A stretch of DNA of 64,000 bases from Brachypalpus laphriformis (GCA_945910035.1 OX246755.1:104454095-104518094); one strand, 5' to 3'. Numbered from the stretch's first letter, positions 1 to 11,544 are shown. Translations and numbers: made by a program. Notes: generated from the letters alone by a model not told the origin.

Positions 1-699
1 ATTAAAATGATTTATTTGTCCATCTTCTATGCCAAGCAATTTGTTAAATAAATCAGACACTGATGGATATGTTAAGTGTATGAGTTAAATATTTGGACAA
101 ACTGTCATTCTAATCATTTAAATTAGTTGCTCTGTCTGATCTAATTGCACTGTTTCTGAACTGCTTTTCAATTGATCTCTTCGCCTTGTGCGTAAATCAG
201 AAAATACTCACACAAAATATTTGAAGCATGACGAAAACGTGCTCTACGAGTGCACAGTACACGCAAGTTGAATGATGTCGCATGTAGACTGTAGTAATTA
301 ATTGTATATAACAGAAAAACGAAAAAAATGTTTTCCAAATCAATTATTGAGCGAAGGCACGCGAAAATACCTTCACTTTAGTATTGAGAGCGCACAAGTG
401 GAATTTCTATTTGACCCAGTTACCTAGATGTTACATAATAGACTAGTGTGGCATTTTCTTATAAAAAAAAAATAAATAAAAAATAAATCCGCATTAATTT
501 AACAATAATCCGACTGATGCACATAGCAAGTAGAAAGTGTTTGTAACTAATACGTTCACTAGTTTAGCTGGTTTTGGTTTCTTTTGAATTGAACACACAA
601 CAGTGTATGATAGATACAAATAGTATCTGTGGAATTATAATAGACGATAAATCGAAATAAAAGTTAGTGGATATGCTATTTTATTACCTTAAACTATGT
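1..699. other. Intron sequence, nothing recognised
   Basis: This AT-rich stretch lies in the exchanger intron downstream of its last visible exon. I see no long open frame, RNA gene or mobile-element hallmark. A short A-rich run sits near 462-486. Confidence 0.5.
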
Positions 700-1760
700 T
701 CTCACGGTCGTAAGTATTGGAGATCTCTATGAAATGCCATACAAAATCGTATTGGGCTCCATGAAGGATAAATCCCTAATCACACTTCCACGTGATAGAG
801 GATGGGCAACGGCTATGGCAACATAGCGGCAAACGTGAAGGGGGTTGGGAAACCACTCTAAAGGTTGATGAACTGTGAGCAAGCGGTCAACGACATGAAT
901 CGTCATCGGGTTCAGTGGACTGTAGTTTGGTGACGGATGAGCTGACAATAAGCCTGCCCACGGCAGCCATTAAAGCCTCGGCGAGCAGAGGTGACGAACG
1001 TGTGCGTCAGGTGGCAACCAAGCCAGTATCTCAGAACTCTGACTCATGATAAGCGCAACAAAAAGAAAGCGAACAAGGCTAGGGCCTCCTCCTCAAGCGA
1101 CGAAATATACGAAGCATATGCGAAAACAATTAAAAAAGTCAGAGAAACTCGTATACGAATCGCTACATGGAAAGTTGGCTTCATGATTGGGCAAGAAAAT
1201 ATGAACTAGCCGATACCCTACAACGCAGGCGTTTCCAAAAAACCCGATGAAAGAGAGAGCGCTGTCCTTGATCACGATGTTCTTCAACGATAAGTTTCCG
1301 TTACCAGAATATCAGACAGACTTACGGCAGTCCAACGACAAGCCATGCCTCAACTTTATATCTGTATACACGCCGCATCCATGCTGCGACAGCACCACCA
1401 AGCTCGACTTTTAGGAAGAACTTTAAGACCTCATGCACAGTATAACACTAGAAGAACCAAAGGTAATCTGCGGCGATTTCAACAGCTGCTTAAGTAAATG
1501 TCTGCGAAGAAGGGTCGAAGGCACCCGTATTTACATCCTCTCGGACAGTCAGGCAGCACTTATGGCTCTGAAATCCTACACGGTAGGATCCAAACTTGTA
1601 TGGGAGCGTCTGAATCTACTCGAAGATCTCGCATCGAAAAACACCGTCACTGTGGCCTAAATTCCAGGCAATGACTGTCGATTCATCACCCTAAATTCTA
1701 TGAGAGATAAGAAAGTACAAAGGTTGCAAGCACTATACACAAATTGAGCAGCACCGCCAA
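700..1760 (+). mobile_element. Decayed RNase H-bearing LINE fragment (I/R1-like)
   Basis: Around 1523-1660 one frame reads YILSDSQAALMALKS followed by a leucine-rich segment and VTVA. This is the typical strand-helix around the third catalytic aspartate of the RNase H domain at the C-terminus of I/R1/Loa-type non-LTR retrotransposons. A stop replaces the codon just before IPGND, where the usual WIPGH motif would be. The upstream part (about 720-1430) holds only short, broken frames and is attributed to the same relic by proximity. No ends or target duplication are visible. It is non-coding today. The exact clade is uncertain. Confidence 0.6.
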
Positions 1761-2929
1761 AGCATCAAGAACCTATTCGATATCTATAAATCTTGAAAAA
1801 TATTTAGATCGTGTACTAAGAGATTTGCTGTGGCACGGATACAACACACAAAATACAGTGTGGCTGGAAAAGTTGGCGTCCATTTTGACTCTGACCACTT
1901 GCTTGTAAAAGTATAGTATAGTAAATCTAAAAAGAAGGGCAAGGTAGTATCTGGACCTCTGATAGCACCGATAAAGTGGTCATCGTATCTGCAGTTAGCG
2001 TTCTACACATTTTTTTGTAAAGTCCATGAGAGGCTTTGACTCTTCTTTAAGCTCGCGTGTGTCAGCGTAAATTCTAGAAGTCTGCCAAAGCCTCTGCAGA
2101 TATTGTAAAACTATAGCATTAAGACTTTCCCAAACCAACGCGAAATGTTCTTATCTATAGCGACGGCGACAATTTCGCCTAAGTTTCGCATTAATACAAC
2201 TGGTTGTACTTCTATCATATTGTGATACTTTTAATTCAGCATCAATATCTTCATTGAGTGATAGATTGTTGGCTTAACTACCAACCATATTCATTCACGT
2301 TTTTTTGCAATAAAATTAATTCATGCGATTATTCATCACGTAGAGTAACTAACACTTGCTCGAAACAAATACTAGAAATTAGAACCAAATGAAAATATCA
2401 CAGCAAATTCTCCGCGACTAGTTCGGACATCACCCGGGGAGTAAGCACATACAGAAGCCTAATATCACCTGAGTTTTAAACCACTATAGCAAAAACAACT
2501 CGTTCCTATATCTTCTCATTTACAATTTACGTCGTGAAAAGGAGTTAAACTCTTAGATGTAAGTTGAACAAAGCTGTCAACTAAGCGCTCTGGTCCTAAC
2601 CTTGTTTCTAGATAATCCGAAAGCATACCTGACAGGTAAAATTAAGTTTAAAAACCTTGTGTTCAAAGCTCTTTTAAATGTCGTCGGAATTGTCTTTCTG
2701 AGACACTTACGTGTTACAACGGATGACTGCTGGCTTCTAGGACAGAGCTTTTCAATCGGAGACGTAAAATCTACAAGACACTAAATCATAGTTTATCAGA
2801 CAGGAACTATTGGAATAATGAGTACATTTAAGAGTTAGAATAACTTGCTCTACTAGAAACAACTGCGCCTTTAAAATATGTTATTGCCATCACTTTTCTT
2901 AATAGCAGTCTAGTCTAGTCCAGATGACA
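1761..2929. other. Intron sequence, nothing recognised
   Basis: No recognisable protein similarity, RNA gene or inverted repeat. It may be old LINE 3' sequence following the RNase H relic, but I cannot show this. Confidence 0.4.
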
Positions 2930-3650
2930 CCATGGAGGGTCACGCGAAATGTCCATAAAACCAAAAAGTTCGAAATATCGACGGCAGGTAAAGCACTCCA
3001 AACCAAAGTCGAAGTAAATTGCACAAACTAGTCTAAAAAGCCAAAACATTTGGCAATTTAAAAAACCGACCGATAACTGATGGAGCACATAACTAAGGCA
3101 TGCTATGGTTTCATGTCAAGTGAGGTCGCCAAGTACCAACATAAGATAGCCTACTGGAACGATGTTTTGTGCAGTTTTTCGTTCGTCGGGGTATAGGTCA
3201 ATTTGATTTCGAAAATGAGACCGGCAATGCGGTTACAGTCAATGATATCGAAACATGCCGCAGGAGTTCTTTTTTGCAACAATCGGAAGGTATGGAACTC
3301 AATCAAATTTGATTCCAATACGACGAAGGTGCTACATGTCATACGCCGAAGAAACAATGACTTCACTGGCAGATAGGTTTCCAGAGCGTTTAAACTCAAG
3401 ACAGTCGGTGGTCAATTGGCAGCCCAGATCTGGCGATATAACACCATGTGACTTCTCTTTATGGGGATATCTTAAATCCAAGGTCTATGCTAACAAGCCG
3501 AATAGAACTGCTGAACTGAAACAAATGAAATCCCGTGCGTCATCGGTCAAATTGATTAGACTATCTGCAAACACGTTAATAAGAATTTTGTTAAAAGAAT
3601 CAGATCCTGTAAGAGTGGTAAGAATATGGATAGTCATTTGAAGGACATAA
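2930..3650 (+). pseudogene. Tc1/mariner-superfamily transposase relic
   Basis: Fragments in different frames give an acidic FENETGNAVTVND segment (about 3208-3246), a broken counterpart of the WFQQDGATCHT motif (3295-3345), then EETMTSLADRFPERL and NWQPRSGDITPCDFSLWGYL (3348-3475). These match the second half of a DDE transposase of the IS630/Tc1/mariner superfamily, including the second and third catalytic aspartate regions. Several frameshifts separate the pieces, and the N-terminal DNA-binding half is not recognisable. A better preserved stretch of the same family lies at 55724-55945. No terminal inverted repeats were found. Confidence 0.75.
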
Positions 3651-3662
3651 TGTTTTATATTT

Positions 3663-3951
3663 AACCGCATTATGTCCACCGTGCGGACGTGGCATAAGTG
3701 GTTAGTGTGTCGCATCATTGCGCGTGAGGTTCCAAGTTCGAATCCCAGAAAACACCAACAAGTTTTTTCACGGTCCCACCTCTCGCGAACGTCTGACAAA
3801 CATCCGAGAGTATTGTTGTCTCGAAAAAGCTTCTCAAAACAAATTGCCCTTCGGATATGGCACTAAACTGTAGGTCCCTTACATTCGTGTGAAAAATATA
3901 ACGCACACAACATGAGTGGTTGCGAGAAGCTAGTGTGCGAGAAGCAGTGCT
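3663..3951 (+). mobile_element. SINE-A copy 1 (tRNA-derived SINE)
   Basis: A tRNA-like head carries an A-box-like segment (TGGCATAAGTGG, near 3690) and a B box (AGTTCGAATCCC, near 3735). It is followed by a body shared with copies at 27242-27543 and 32934-33232: AAAACACCAA, a T-rich run, the CTTCGGATA block and GTGAAAAATATAACGCAC. The 3' end near GCAGTGCTG is diverged from the GCTGTTGCGCC seen in the other copies. Imperfect flanking repeats (TGTTTTATATTTAA / TGTTTTATTTTAAA) may be its target duplication. No protein is encoded; mobilisation would depend on a LINE reverse transcriptase. Confidence 0.8.
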
Positions 3952-4311
3952 GTTTTATTTTAAATCTTAATCCGGCGTTCAATTTAGGATATCTTTTACT
4001 TGCATAGGTCGGAATGCTAATCTTGTTTGGACTCCATTTCTTTTTCCTACATCTAAACAAGAACTTGCTGTCACCTAGAGAGAGGAGTACAACAAATTTA
4101 TTTGATACGGCACCACATTGGTCGAGCTTCTCAAACGCTCTTCAATTTTCGGATAAATCGAATTTTCTATGTCATTAAATTTAATAACCCACCTTGACAG
4201 AGTATAAATCTAAAGATTAACACTAACACAAAGCATCAACAATAAAGTGTTAAGAGAATTTAAATGAATTACCGTTAAAAATAAAACAAAATTAATTAAA
4301 ATTTAACTTAC

Positions 4312-4575
4312 CAATTGTTGCAATGTTGAATATTGTGCCAACAACAGCCATTAGTAATATCGTTCCTAAATTATCAAAGAAAAGGCGATTGGGCATAAAG
4401 TACCCGGCATCTAGGATAATTGGTGGGAGCATATAGAAGAAGAACGTATTTGGCGTTAAAGGTGATACGTTAACTGAAGTAGCGAAATACAAGACGACAC
4501 CAATCACAACACCTACCACAATCAGAAGGCATGATTCGGGAAAGATTTTATTCAGCTTCGGTGTCATATGGAAAC
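4312..4575 (-). CDS. Nhe2: Na+/H+ exchanger, third visible coding exon (partial gene)
   Basis: This exon encodes part of the transmembrane exchange domain of a cation-proton antiporter of the NHE (CPA1) family, which swaps Na+ for H+ across the plasma membrane. It reads FHMTPKLNKIFPESCLL, a hydrophobic helix (IVVGVVIGVVLYFATSV), then the family hallmark FFYMLPPIILDAGYFMPNRL and a second helix ending NIATIG. The acceptor is TTTCAG at 4576 and the donor is GTAAGT at 4311. The exon starts two bases into a glycine codon that the previous exon opens, so K-I-G-F-H is rebuilt exactly across the junction. It ends in phase 1; the next exon lies outside the window. MPNRLFFxNLGTILL resembles NHE3/fly Nhe2 more than NHE1. 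Family is sure; orthology is inferred. Confidence 0.93.
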
Positions 4576-4649
4576 CTGAAATGTAAGAAAAAAAAGGTTT
4601 CTTGTAACACTTTTAAATTTTTTTTTTTTGCAATTATTGTTATTTAATT

Positions 4650-5868
4650 TTTTATTATTGTCGGAACATCAGAAGGTACGGGCTTGGGAATTTTTTCGGA
4701 AGTACCACTGCTTACTACAGCTCTTCGACTTCCGGAGCATTGTACAATAGTTATTTCAAGCGGATGTGTCGGAAATTCAGGAAGCATCGCGCATACTCTC
4801 TTTGTGTTCGACAGATGGTCAATTTATGTACATATGTATCCAGTCAGTCAGCAATCAATGCTCTGAAGGCGCCAACAATAAGATCTAAGTTGGTCAAACA
4901 ATGACACAAATCTCTTAACGAGATTGCGGACAGATGTTACATTACTCTGTGCTGGTTCCCCGGACACAGAGATATTCCAGTCAACTGCAAGGTAGATGAA
5001 TTAGAAGAATGGGAGTCAACTCAAACGATTTGTGCAGAAGCTGTAGGACGAAGAAGAAGAAGGAAATAATCTTTACCTATTAGGCACCTGGCCAGCACTG
5101 GCTGTTCTAAGAAAGAACCTACTAGGTGAATACTTCTTTGAAGATCTAAGTGATCTGTCAAAAACAAACATCTTAAGCAGTTTTAGGTTTACGTCAAAAT
5201 CGAACTGGTTTAACTGATACTATAGTAACATTTACACTTCTCCCCCTCCGTTTATCGACAAGAGCCCAGCGCTGTCTATCAGAAATCATCTACTTACATA
5301 TAGTTGGATATATTGCATAATTGTACTAGGGGTTCGATTGCACCAGTCACCCCTTATACTCTTACGCACCTTACTAACTCTACGCTCCACCTAGACAATA
5401 GGGTTCGATTGAATCAGTCGCCCTTCTTAGCCACAGCAGACACGTCGACATCTCTTTTAGTATTGCACAATAGTACTAGGAGTTCGATTGCATCAGTCAC
5501 CCCTAACCACCTCCAAAGCCCACCTAGCGACTTAGTCACATCAGACACAATGATATCTCCTAGTTAGAATTGTTTAATAATACTAGGATCCCGATTGCAT
5601 CAGTCACCACTAATGCTCTTATGCACCCTACTATAGTCCATCTAGACAATTAAGATTCGATTGAATTAGTCACCCTGCTCAGCCACATCAGGTACATTAA
5701 GATCTCTCAGCATACATCCAACATGATATAATGTTAAGGTTCCTCTAGGTACCCAGTAATCTTCGGCTCTTAAAGATGTGGTATCACAATGGACCTAACA
5801 TTGGTCTAAGTATGTCCTGACTCTGTCGGGATAGCCACCTCAACTAACCAAACCCAACCTAACCAAGA
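4650..5868 (+). mobile_element. Decayed RNase H LINE, 3' half with 3' UTR
   Basis: Broken frames between about 4790 and 5190 read like the end of an I/R1-type LINE: an SDSQSAINALKAP-like RNase H segment, a CWFPGH motif (about 4950-4967), then LCRSC and a CPALA...LGEYFFEDL segment typical of the C-terminal zinc-finger region. The following 600 bp hold a three-unit tandem repeat (5311-5712). The unit closes with a block (about 5771-5865) ending in AACCTAACC, shared with LINE 3' ends at 8961-9040 and 55040-55128. Stops and frameshifts make it non-functional. Confidence 0.7.
5311..5712 (+). repeat. Three-unit degenerate tandem repeat in a LINE 3' UTR
   Basis: Units begin near 5311, 5462 and 5568 with variants of ATTGCATAATTGTACTAGG followed by TTCGATTGCACCAGTCACC. 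Units 1 and 3 are about 145-150 bp; unit 2 is about 106 bp and lacks an internal piece. Within units 1 and 3 a second half-copy (GATTCGATTGAATTAGTCACC-like) shows an older duplication. It lies between the LINE coding relic and its terminal block. Confidence 0.75.
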
Positions 5869-7055
5869 ATTATTTTATAATTGGACATGGCATTGAAACA
5901 AAGAAGACCAATTGGTCTTAAGTTTTCTAGAACACGATACCTGTAAACTACACAATCAGTAGAATTTATGCAAATTAAGTATAAAAATGAAACAATTTCA
6001 ATTCGAAGGTTCTTACATAGGCATTGTGCGTGTAATCAGTTTATAAATTACTTTACTGGTGTCAAGAAGAATTCCTGCACTAGAGATTGTGCATGATAAT
6101 CATATCGATTATAAATGGTAACATGTGCATAAACACGAGACAAAGCATGTCCATGATATACATTCTACCTTATGTTCTTGAAAAGAGCCAAGGATACTCC
6201 AGCCCCTGAATCGAATCAACCGACTACGTTCAAATGAAGGTAGACGTCAGCTTTAGGGGCAAAACAATGGCCAAACATGAATGCTGAGAATGATGAATGT
6301 ACATAGTTTCCCCCGGGGATATTCGTTAGTCACTATAGTGCCCCTAGTGACAGAATATAAAGAAGAGGTAAACGATCAATAAATGGCAATTTGAATAATT
6401 TACACATTAAAAATGCCACAAGCTGCTGGACTATTTATTGATGTCTTGAGACAAAAGAATGGAAAGTTTTAGTACAGGGGTTGTGCGAATAGCATTCTAG
6501 ATATCTTAGATTAAATTAACCCAAATCTCGAAAGAAGCCAAATGTATCATATATACCTAATCGCATCGAGATCAACATCACCTGGAAACCCGGGAGTGCC
6601 AAAATCTAGTACTTATAATCAAACTATTAAAACTGTGCGCTCTGATGAGGAAACCTAGCTGGAGTCCCAAAAGCTGAGAGCAGTTTCCCAAGAAAAATGC
6701 AGAAAGTCATAATTCGTCAAATCGATCCTGCCGGGAAGATTTCTCCAAAGTTTTGGATAGATGAGATGAACTTTAACTACTTGTTAGTTATAGCAACAAG
6801 AAGTGTTTCGACGATTTAGTCCCACAAACGGGCAAACACTTAAATAAAACCTGATCAAGTTAAATATATATATATAGGTATATACCGATCGTAGCTAACG
6901 ATTGATAATGGATGCCTTATAATTGCTAGTAAAAAATAGAAAAGTCGAGCACCACAACCGCAAGACTTTGCAAGTAAGAAAGAGAAAAAAAGAAACTTTG
7001 AAAAAAAAAAAAAAAAACTAGAAACCCTAAAAGAAACCTGCGCCATCATCAACAA
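5869..7055. other. Intron sequence, no gene recognised
   Basis: No protein domain is recognisable. It holds a short TA microsatellite (6867-6876) and an A-rich run near 7001-7017, next to an RTE 3'-end fragment. Confidence 0.45.
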
Positions 7056-7122
7056 AGGCGGATCAGTAGAAATGCGGTGAAGTGGAAGGGTTAGATCCCA
7101 TGTTTTCGGATCATAAGCTCGC
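7056..7122 (+). mobile_element. Fragment of RTE LINE 3' end
   Basis: GGCGGATCAGTAGAAATGCG, then GTGAAGTGGAAGGGTTAGATCCC and TTTTCGGATCATA..CTCGC match the last ~70 bp of the full-length RTE at 48760-52252 with several substitutions. The same end recurs inverted at 16628-16734 and 53183-53560. Confidence 0.7.
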
Positions 7123-7189
7123 CGAAATAGGAAACTGGCTGACTACCTAGCTGCCTAGCTATTTAAAGCAGCAGGGGATGACTTGATTA

Positions 7190-7510
7190 GAGCAATGCAC
7201 CAACTCATCTGCAAAATAGGGTCAGAGGAAAATATGTCCGATGAATGGAACCTCAGTATTGTTTACCCGATGCTCAAAAAAAGATAGATGGTCTCCTTTC
7301 TACAAGCCTCCTATAAATCGTCTACAAAATCTTATCTGCCGTATTGTGTGAACGCCTAAAGCCTTTCATCAACCATCTGATTGGTCCATATCAGTGTGGC
7401 TTTAGGCCAGGAAAGTTCACCGCCGACTAAATATTCACGCAGATGGAGCTATACATAATCGATGAATGAATCAATCAAGAAGGAGTATTTTGACCGGACT
7501 GACTCAGCCA
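7190..7510 (+). pseudogene. RTE-like reverse transcriptase fragment
   Basis: Pieces in several frames read DEWNLSIVYPMLKK, ILSAVLCERLKPFINHLIGPYQCGFRPGK and a FTQMEL segment. They correspond to the start of the fingers/palm of the reverse transcriptase in the same LINE family as the relics at 26400-28060 and 60185-60703. Frameshifts and stops interrupt it, and no catalytic YADD box is present. It abuts a different LINE relic at about 7540. Confidence 0.7.
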
Positions 7511-7539
7511 GTACTAAATGGCTTCACTATCACCATTTC

Positions 7540-8110
7540 CAATAAGTGATTCAGGATAAAAAAAACTTCTTTGGTCTAAACATGTTAAGTCGAAAACATT
7601 CAAGGTGTTCTCAGTTTTCTGGCAGTGTAAGGGTGTATTTTGACAAGACGTGGGGCTTATCACCGAATAAGGTCCTCTAGATCTATACGGCTATGATAAC
7701 ACCATTCCTCGCATATGCGTTGGTTGTTTGGTGAAAGGAACTTTCGAGTAAATATGGGGCTCTTATATCAAACTCCAAAGAATGGCCTGTCTCAGGTGCA
7801 CGGGAGCGCTCCCGAGTAAACCTGGTTTTGCACTAGATGCATTGTTGAACTTATCTCTTATTGGGTGGTTATATCATGGGCTGTACTATCAAAGCCGTCC
7901 TTCATCTTAGGCGTAGTGAGTTTTAGTATAATCCACATTGAAGTTCTGATGACCTTGCGCGACACTTATCCTACAACTCCGGTCTCAAGGAAATTCAAAG
8001 TCGAGTCCGGCCAGAGTCTGAGAGTCTGAGCTAGGAATGGAATGTAGCTGAATTTCCACGGACAGCTCTAAAAAAAAAGCTCTAAAACAACTCAAGGGTC
8101 TAGTGCTGGA
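7540..8110 (+). pseudogene. Decayed RNase H-type LINE, linker after RT
   Basis: Fragments TWGLSPNKVL.IYTAMITPFLAYALVVW (about 7650-7735), then QRMACL.CTGALPS and ALDALLNLSLIG (about 7770-7860) match the region between reverse transcriptase and RNase H in I/R1-like LINEs, where a thumb helix is followed by a T(G)A-TPT-ALE motif. Stops and indels are frequent. Confidence 0.6.
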
Positions 8111-8194
8111 AGACGACAGCATTAGGTTTCACTTCTCCTTAGGCAAATATGTATTTGTTTTCCAAGTGGAAACTTATGCAATTTCTGTGGCCAC

Positions 8195-8478
8195 AAATTA
8201 TTACGGAACGATCTATGCTTCGATGGTTTGGTCATGTAGTGCATATGCCCCCAGACCGGCTTCCAAGACGCGCCATGGTTGCCGTGCCATCAGGTAGGCG
8301 ACTCCGCGGAAGGCATAGAAATAGATGGTTGGACCAAGTCCGACATCTCTCCTGGAGCCGCCTAGGGATTCCTCCTAATGAATTGGAGTCAATGGCGGGT
8401 GATCGAGAAGGATGGAGAGTCCACCTGAGCATCCTACCCCTGCGACCCTCATGAAGGATTACCGGGCCATTGAAAATG
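8195..8478 (+). mobile_element. 3' end of a LINE (same family as 37249-39067)
   Basis: One frame (8205-8454) reads ITERSMLRWFGHVVHMPPDR, then SGRRLRGRHRNRWLDQVRHLSW and ends LSILPLRPS. This is the C-terminal tail of the non-LTR retrotransposon preserved inverted at 37249-39067, with few substitutions. The following GGATTACCGGGCCATTGAAAATG is also shared. The copy is strongly 5'-truncated, as expected for target-primed reverse transcription, and its tail has decayed to a TATGTA-like repeat (8477-8500). Confidence 0.85.
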
Positions 8479-8479
8479 T

Positions 8480-8958
8480 ATGTACATATGTATGTGCGAA
8501 TTATTTTGTAAGAAACAGGTGGAACGGTCAGAGTATTTGCGTATGCAGTGAAAGTCGAGACATGCAATCATGTATGAAGAGAATATTAAGATCGACAAAG
8601 CAGATGTTCTAGTGAAAGTCTAAAAGTCTCACGACATTATTCCATTATATAGGTAAATCCCTACCATTATTTTAACGGGTTTATTTTTTTCCTATTTCCT
8701 AGGCAACGGTGATTTAAAATAGAGAAAAATTCAGGAGGTTGCCATGTTAGACGACCGAAGGCATGAAAGCAGTGCGGTAACAACTGACTAGATGATCGAC
8801 GAGTGCAAGATACTTTTAAGGCACTAGCAATAGATACTCGTAACATTCGTGATGCTGCAAGTCAGATGAAATTTTTATTCGGCGGCTCAAGTGGACTTTC
8901 ACTTACTGCCTTGAGCTAGAATATCCTAAAAAAAAAAAAAACCACTTCAAGCTTAAAG
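8480..8958. other. Intron sequence, nothing recognised
   Basis: No gene or repeat recognised apart from an A run at about 8928-8940 next to a LINE 3' end. Confidence 0.45.
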
Positions 8959-8960
8959 AA

Positions 8961-9040
8961 CTAGGTTAGGTTAGCGTGGGAGACTGCATTAGATGTAGAC
9001 ACACTTAGACCAGGAAAGGTCAATTGTGGTACCACATCTA
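8961..9040 (-). mobile_element. LINE 3'-terminal block, split by mariner
   Basis: Read on the minus strand it gives GATGTGGTACCACAATTGACC, then GGTCTAAGTGTG and the terminal GCTAACCTAACCTAG. This is the same terminal block as at 5771-5865 and 55040-55128. The mariner at 9041-10228 sits at its TA dinucleotide, so the rest of this LINE 3' UTR should continue from 10229 upward. Confidence 0.65.
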
Positions 9041-10228
9041 CGGATGGACTAACAAAAGTTCGCTTAGTTGGTGTCAATTTAGTAGTTTTTGAAAAAAAAT
9101 ATGCATTTCTGTAGCTTATAATCTAACAATATTTATTTCCAAATTTCAGAACAATAGGTAAAAATTGAGACGAGAAAGAGAAAAATTAATGACGCCAACT
9201 CAAGAAGAAATTCGTTTTGCCGTTCTCTTCGGATTTCGACGTCAACTCACGCCAGTCAAAATTCTGCAGGAATGCCAAAATACATACTGAATAAATGCAC
9301 CATCTCTTGTTACTATTTCAAAGTGGCGAAGATTCCAGACTGCCCATTTTCCTGTGGAGGACGAATCTCGTGAAGGCCGGCCCAAATCCTCGACCGACGA
9401 TACAAATGTGGCCCTGGTGAAGGCTAAAGTTGACGATAATGCCACGATGACACAGGAGATGATAGCGGATGAACTGGGCTTGAATGCCATGGCTGTGTCA
9501 CAAATTTTAAATCGTGCTCGTGTTCGTTTTGCTCAATATTTCCTGGATAAGTTTAAAAATGGAGAGTCAAGCTGCTTCAATAAGATCGTTACAGGTGATG
9601 AATCTTGGTTTTACTAGTATGACCCGGAAACCAAACAGCAGTCCATGATATGGAGCCCAGAAGGTGCAAATCCTCCAGTAAAGGCGAAACAACAAAAGTC
9701 AGCGACAAAACTTATGATGTCGATGTACTTCACCAGGGCGAAAATGGTCGCCGTCATCTCGCTTAAAACTGGTCAGACAGTCACTGCTAATTGGTAGACT
9801 GAAACCACAAGTTTTCTAAAAATTTGATAGGACACCGACAAAAAGAGGAGCTGCGCCGCTACTTTTTGTACCACAACAAGCGCCTGCGCACACTGCTGAA
9901 AAAAACCAACAACTCTCTCGGGCATCAATGAAACTCGTCCAGTACCTTATTCTCCGGATCTAGCGCCGTATGACTTTTGGCTGTTTCCGAAAATAAAAAA
10001 ATATTTGAGGGGAAAAATCTTCACATCTAATGAGGAGATTATTAATGCAGTCAATGTCGAAATCAAAAAGTTCCAAAAAGAGGATTTTGAAAGATGGATC
10101 TATCGGCCGAAGAAATGTATTGAAATAAATGGGAATTTTAAAAAAAGATGAAGACTAAATATCTAAAGATAAAATTATTTTGTGTTTTATTATTCAACCA
10201 ACTAAGCGAACTTTTGTTAGTCCCTACG
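9041..10228 (+). mobile_element. Mariner-type transposon, ends intact, transposase broken
   Basis: The ends are inverted repeats of about 32 bp, identical over GGACTAACAAAAGTTCGCTT and the next 7 bases. Both are flanked by TA (9039-9040 and 10229-10230), the mariner target duplication. Inside, from about 9191, the transposase reads MTPTQEEIRFAVLFGFRRQL, an HTH region (MTQEMIADELGLNAMAVSQIL), VTGDESWFY (first catalytic D, about 9591-9615) and YSPDLAPYDFWLFPKIKKYL (third D, about 9951-10000). Stops follow INTY-like and WFY segments, and the second-D region is frameshifted. At 1,188 bp it is close to usual mariner length, so it is nearly complete but non-autonomous. Confidence 0.9.
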
Positions 10229-10230
10229 TA

Positions 10231-10690
10231 GAGATCAAGATTTTCACTAAGAAAATAAAAGACCCTGCATTTAATTCACTTAGAATCAGAGGGCTTGACT
10301 TGAAAATTTCAAATGTAGATCGATGCCAATGTTGGTTATAGACCTACTTTAATACATGGCTCGATGGTCTAGTGGAAGCCCTTTAAAAAGAAATACTCTT
10401 GCAATCCTCTTCCAAGTATAGAGGTCTCACAGATGGAAACCTTCCGAAATCTTATTCCTCTTGGCCTTAACTGCAACAGCAGGGAACCTAAGAGTGCACT
10501 GAAACTATACAGGAGTCATTAGCCGCAAACGATTAGCAACAAACATCATTCGCAAGCAAGCCGATTATAGGGCTTCGATACTAACTTTGACATGAGATTT
10601 AATGAGATACCAGAGTTCCTGACAGAAACAAGTTCTAAGGCTTTATCGCCTTAAACAATGCAGGCATCCACCTACATAATCTAAAAATTA
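10231..10690. other. Probable LINE 3' UTR remainder, no gene
   Basis: By position this continues the minus-strand LINE interrupted by the mariner. No protein-coding similarity is visible. A tRNA A-box-like string near 10362 lacks a B box and was not called. Confidence 0.4.
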
Positions 10691-10712
10691 TTTATAACTT
10701 AAGGGTACTTAC

Positions 10713-10905
10713 CAATCTTTGCTATACTGGCTGATAGAATCCATATGCCAATGATGAATGGCGTTTTGACTCTATCAAAATCCACTTGTGAAATGGGATA
10801 CCGTTCAATTGGATGGGCATCATCTTGTGATGCCAATGGAAATGCTTCACTTCTATGAATACCGTTCAGTGAAGACGATTGCGTCGCAAGTGGACTTGAC
10901 GATGC
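10713..10905 (-). CDS. Nhe2: Na+/H+ exchanger, second visible coding exon
   Basis: The 193-bp exon has acceptor TTTCAG ending at 10906 and donor GTAAGT starting at 10712. It encodes a 64-residue segment: a Ser-rich, variable extracellular/N-terminal part (ASSSPLATQSSSLNGIHRSE), then YPISQVDFDRVKTPFIIGIW and ILSASIAKIG, the first conserved membrane segment of NHE proteins. It starts in phase 0, matching the phase-0 end of the exon at 33734-34585. It ends in phase 1, matching the exon at 4312-4575 across a 6,137-bp intron. Conservation rises sharply from VDFDRVKTPF onward, as expected for this family. Confidence 0.93.
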
Positions 10906-11544
10906 CTGAAACACAATAAGAAAACAAAATCACAATATAGTAAGTATATAAAACAATAGAGATAGATAGGTACGATATAAGCAAAATCATAATAAATACG
11001 AATTATTATTTCGCATTTCCCAAAGAGCCAGCATATACGGGACGTGTAAGGCATTTTAAAATCCACACATGATTATTCGCAAAACTTGCTTAATATGCGA
11101 ATCATGCATCATATACGACGTTGAAAAAAAATTTGAAAATTATTAAAGGCTTTAAGATAATAGCCAATCATAGTTCTTTTGTGTTGGGGTAAAACCGTCT
11201 CCTACAATTTATTCCAACTCTTCAAGAATAACTACATGAAAGGAAATTTTTTTTAGAAATCTTTGGTTTAAAGCCAAGTCGTGTCGCATTTGAATAAAGC
11301 TTTAACTTCAGACTTCGTAGAACGAAGAGGTTAAAATAACTTTTTAAGGACAAATTAAATATTTTTAAGCAAAATAGACACAGGAACTGCGGGACCGTTT
11401 TTTTTTTTTTTTTTTAGGATCGAGATATGGTTTAGGGGAACCTATGTCAACGAGTGTTCAAAAGCAGTCACCGAAATAATTCTGCTTGGAATGGAGCTAC
11501 ATATCCCTCATTTTGTTCATAAATTAACCGCAAGTAAACCCTGG
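10906..11544. other. Intron sequence, nothing recognised
   Basis: Start of the 22.8-kb exchanger intron. It contains a T run at about 11399-11416 and no recognised gene. Confidence 0.45.

Noticed and set aside
727..948. 73-codon minus-strand frame
   Set aside because: No domain; lies opposite a degenerate LINE relic.
10355..10420. tRNA A-box-like string GATGGTCTAGTGG
   Set aside because: No B box or cloverleaf follows at the right distance, and it lies in probable LINE 3' UTR.
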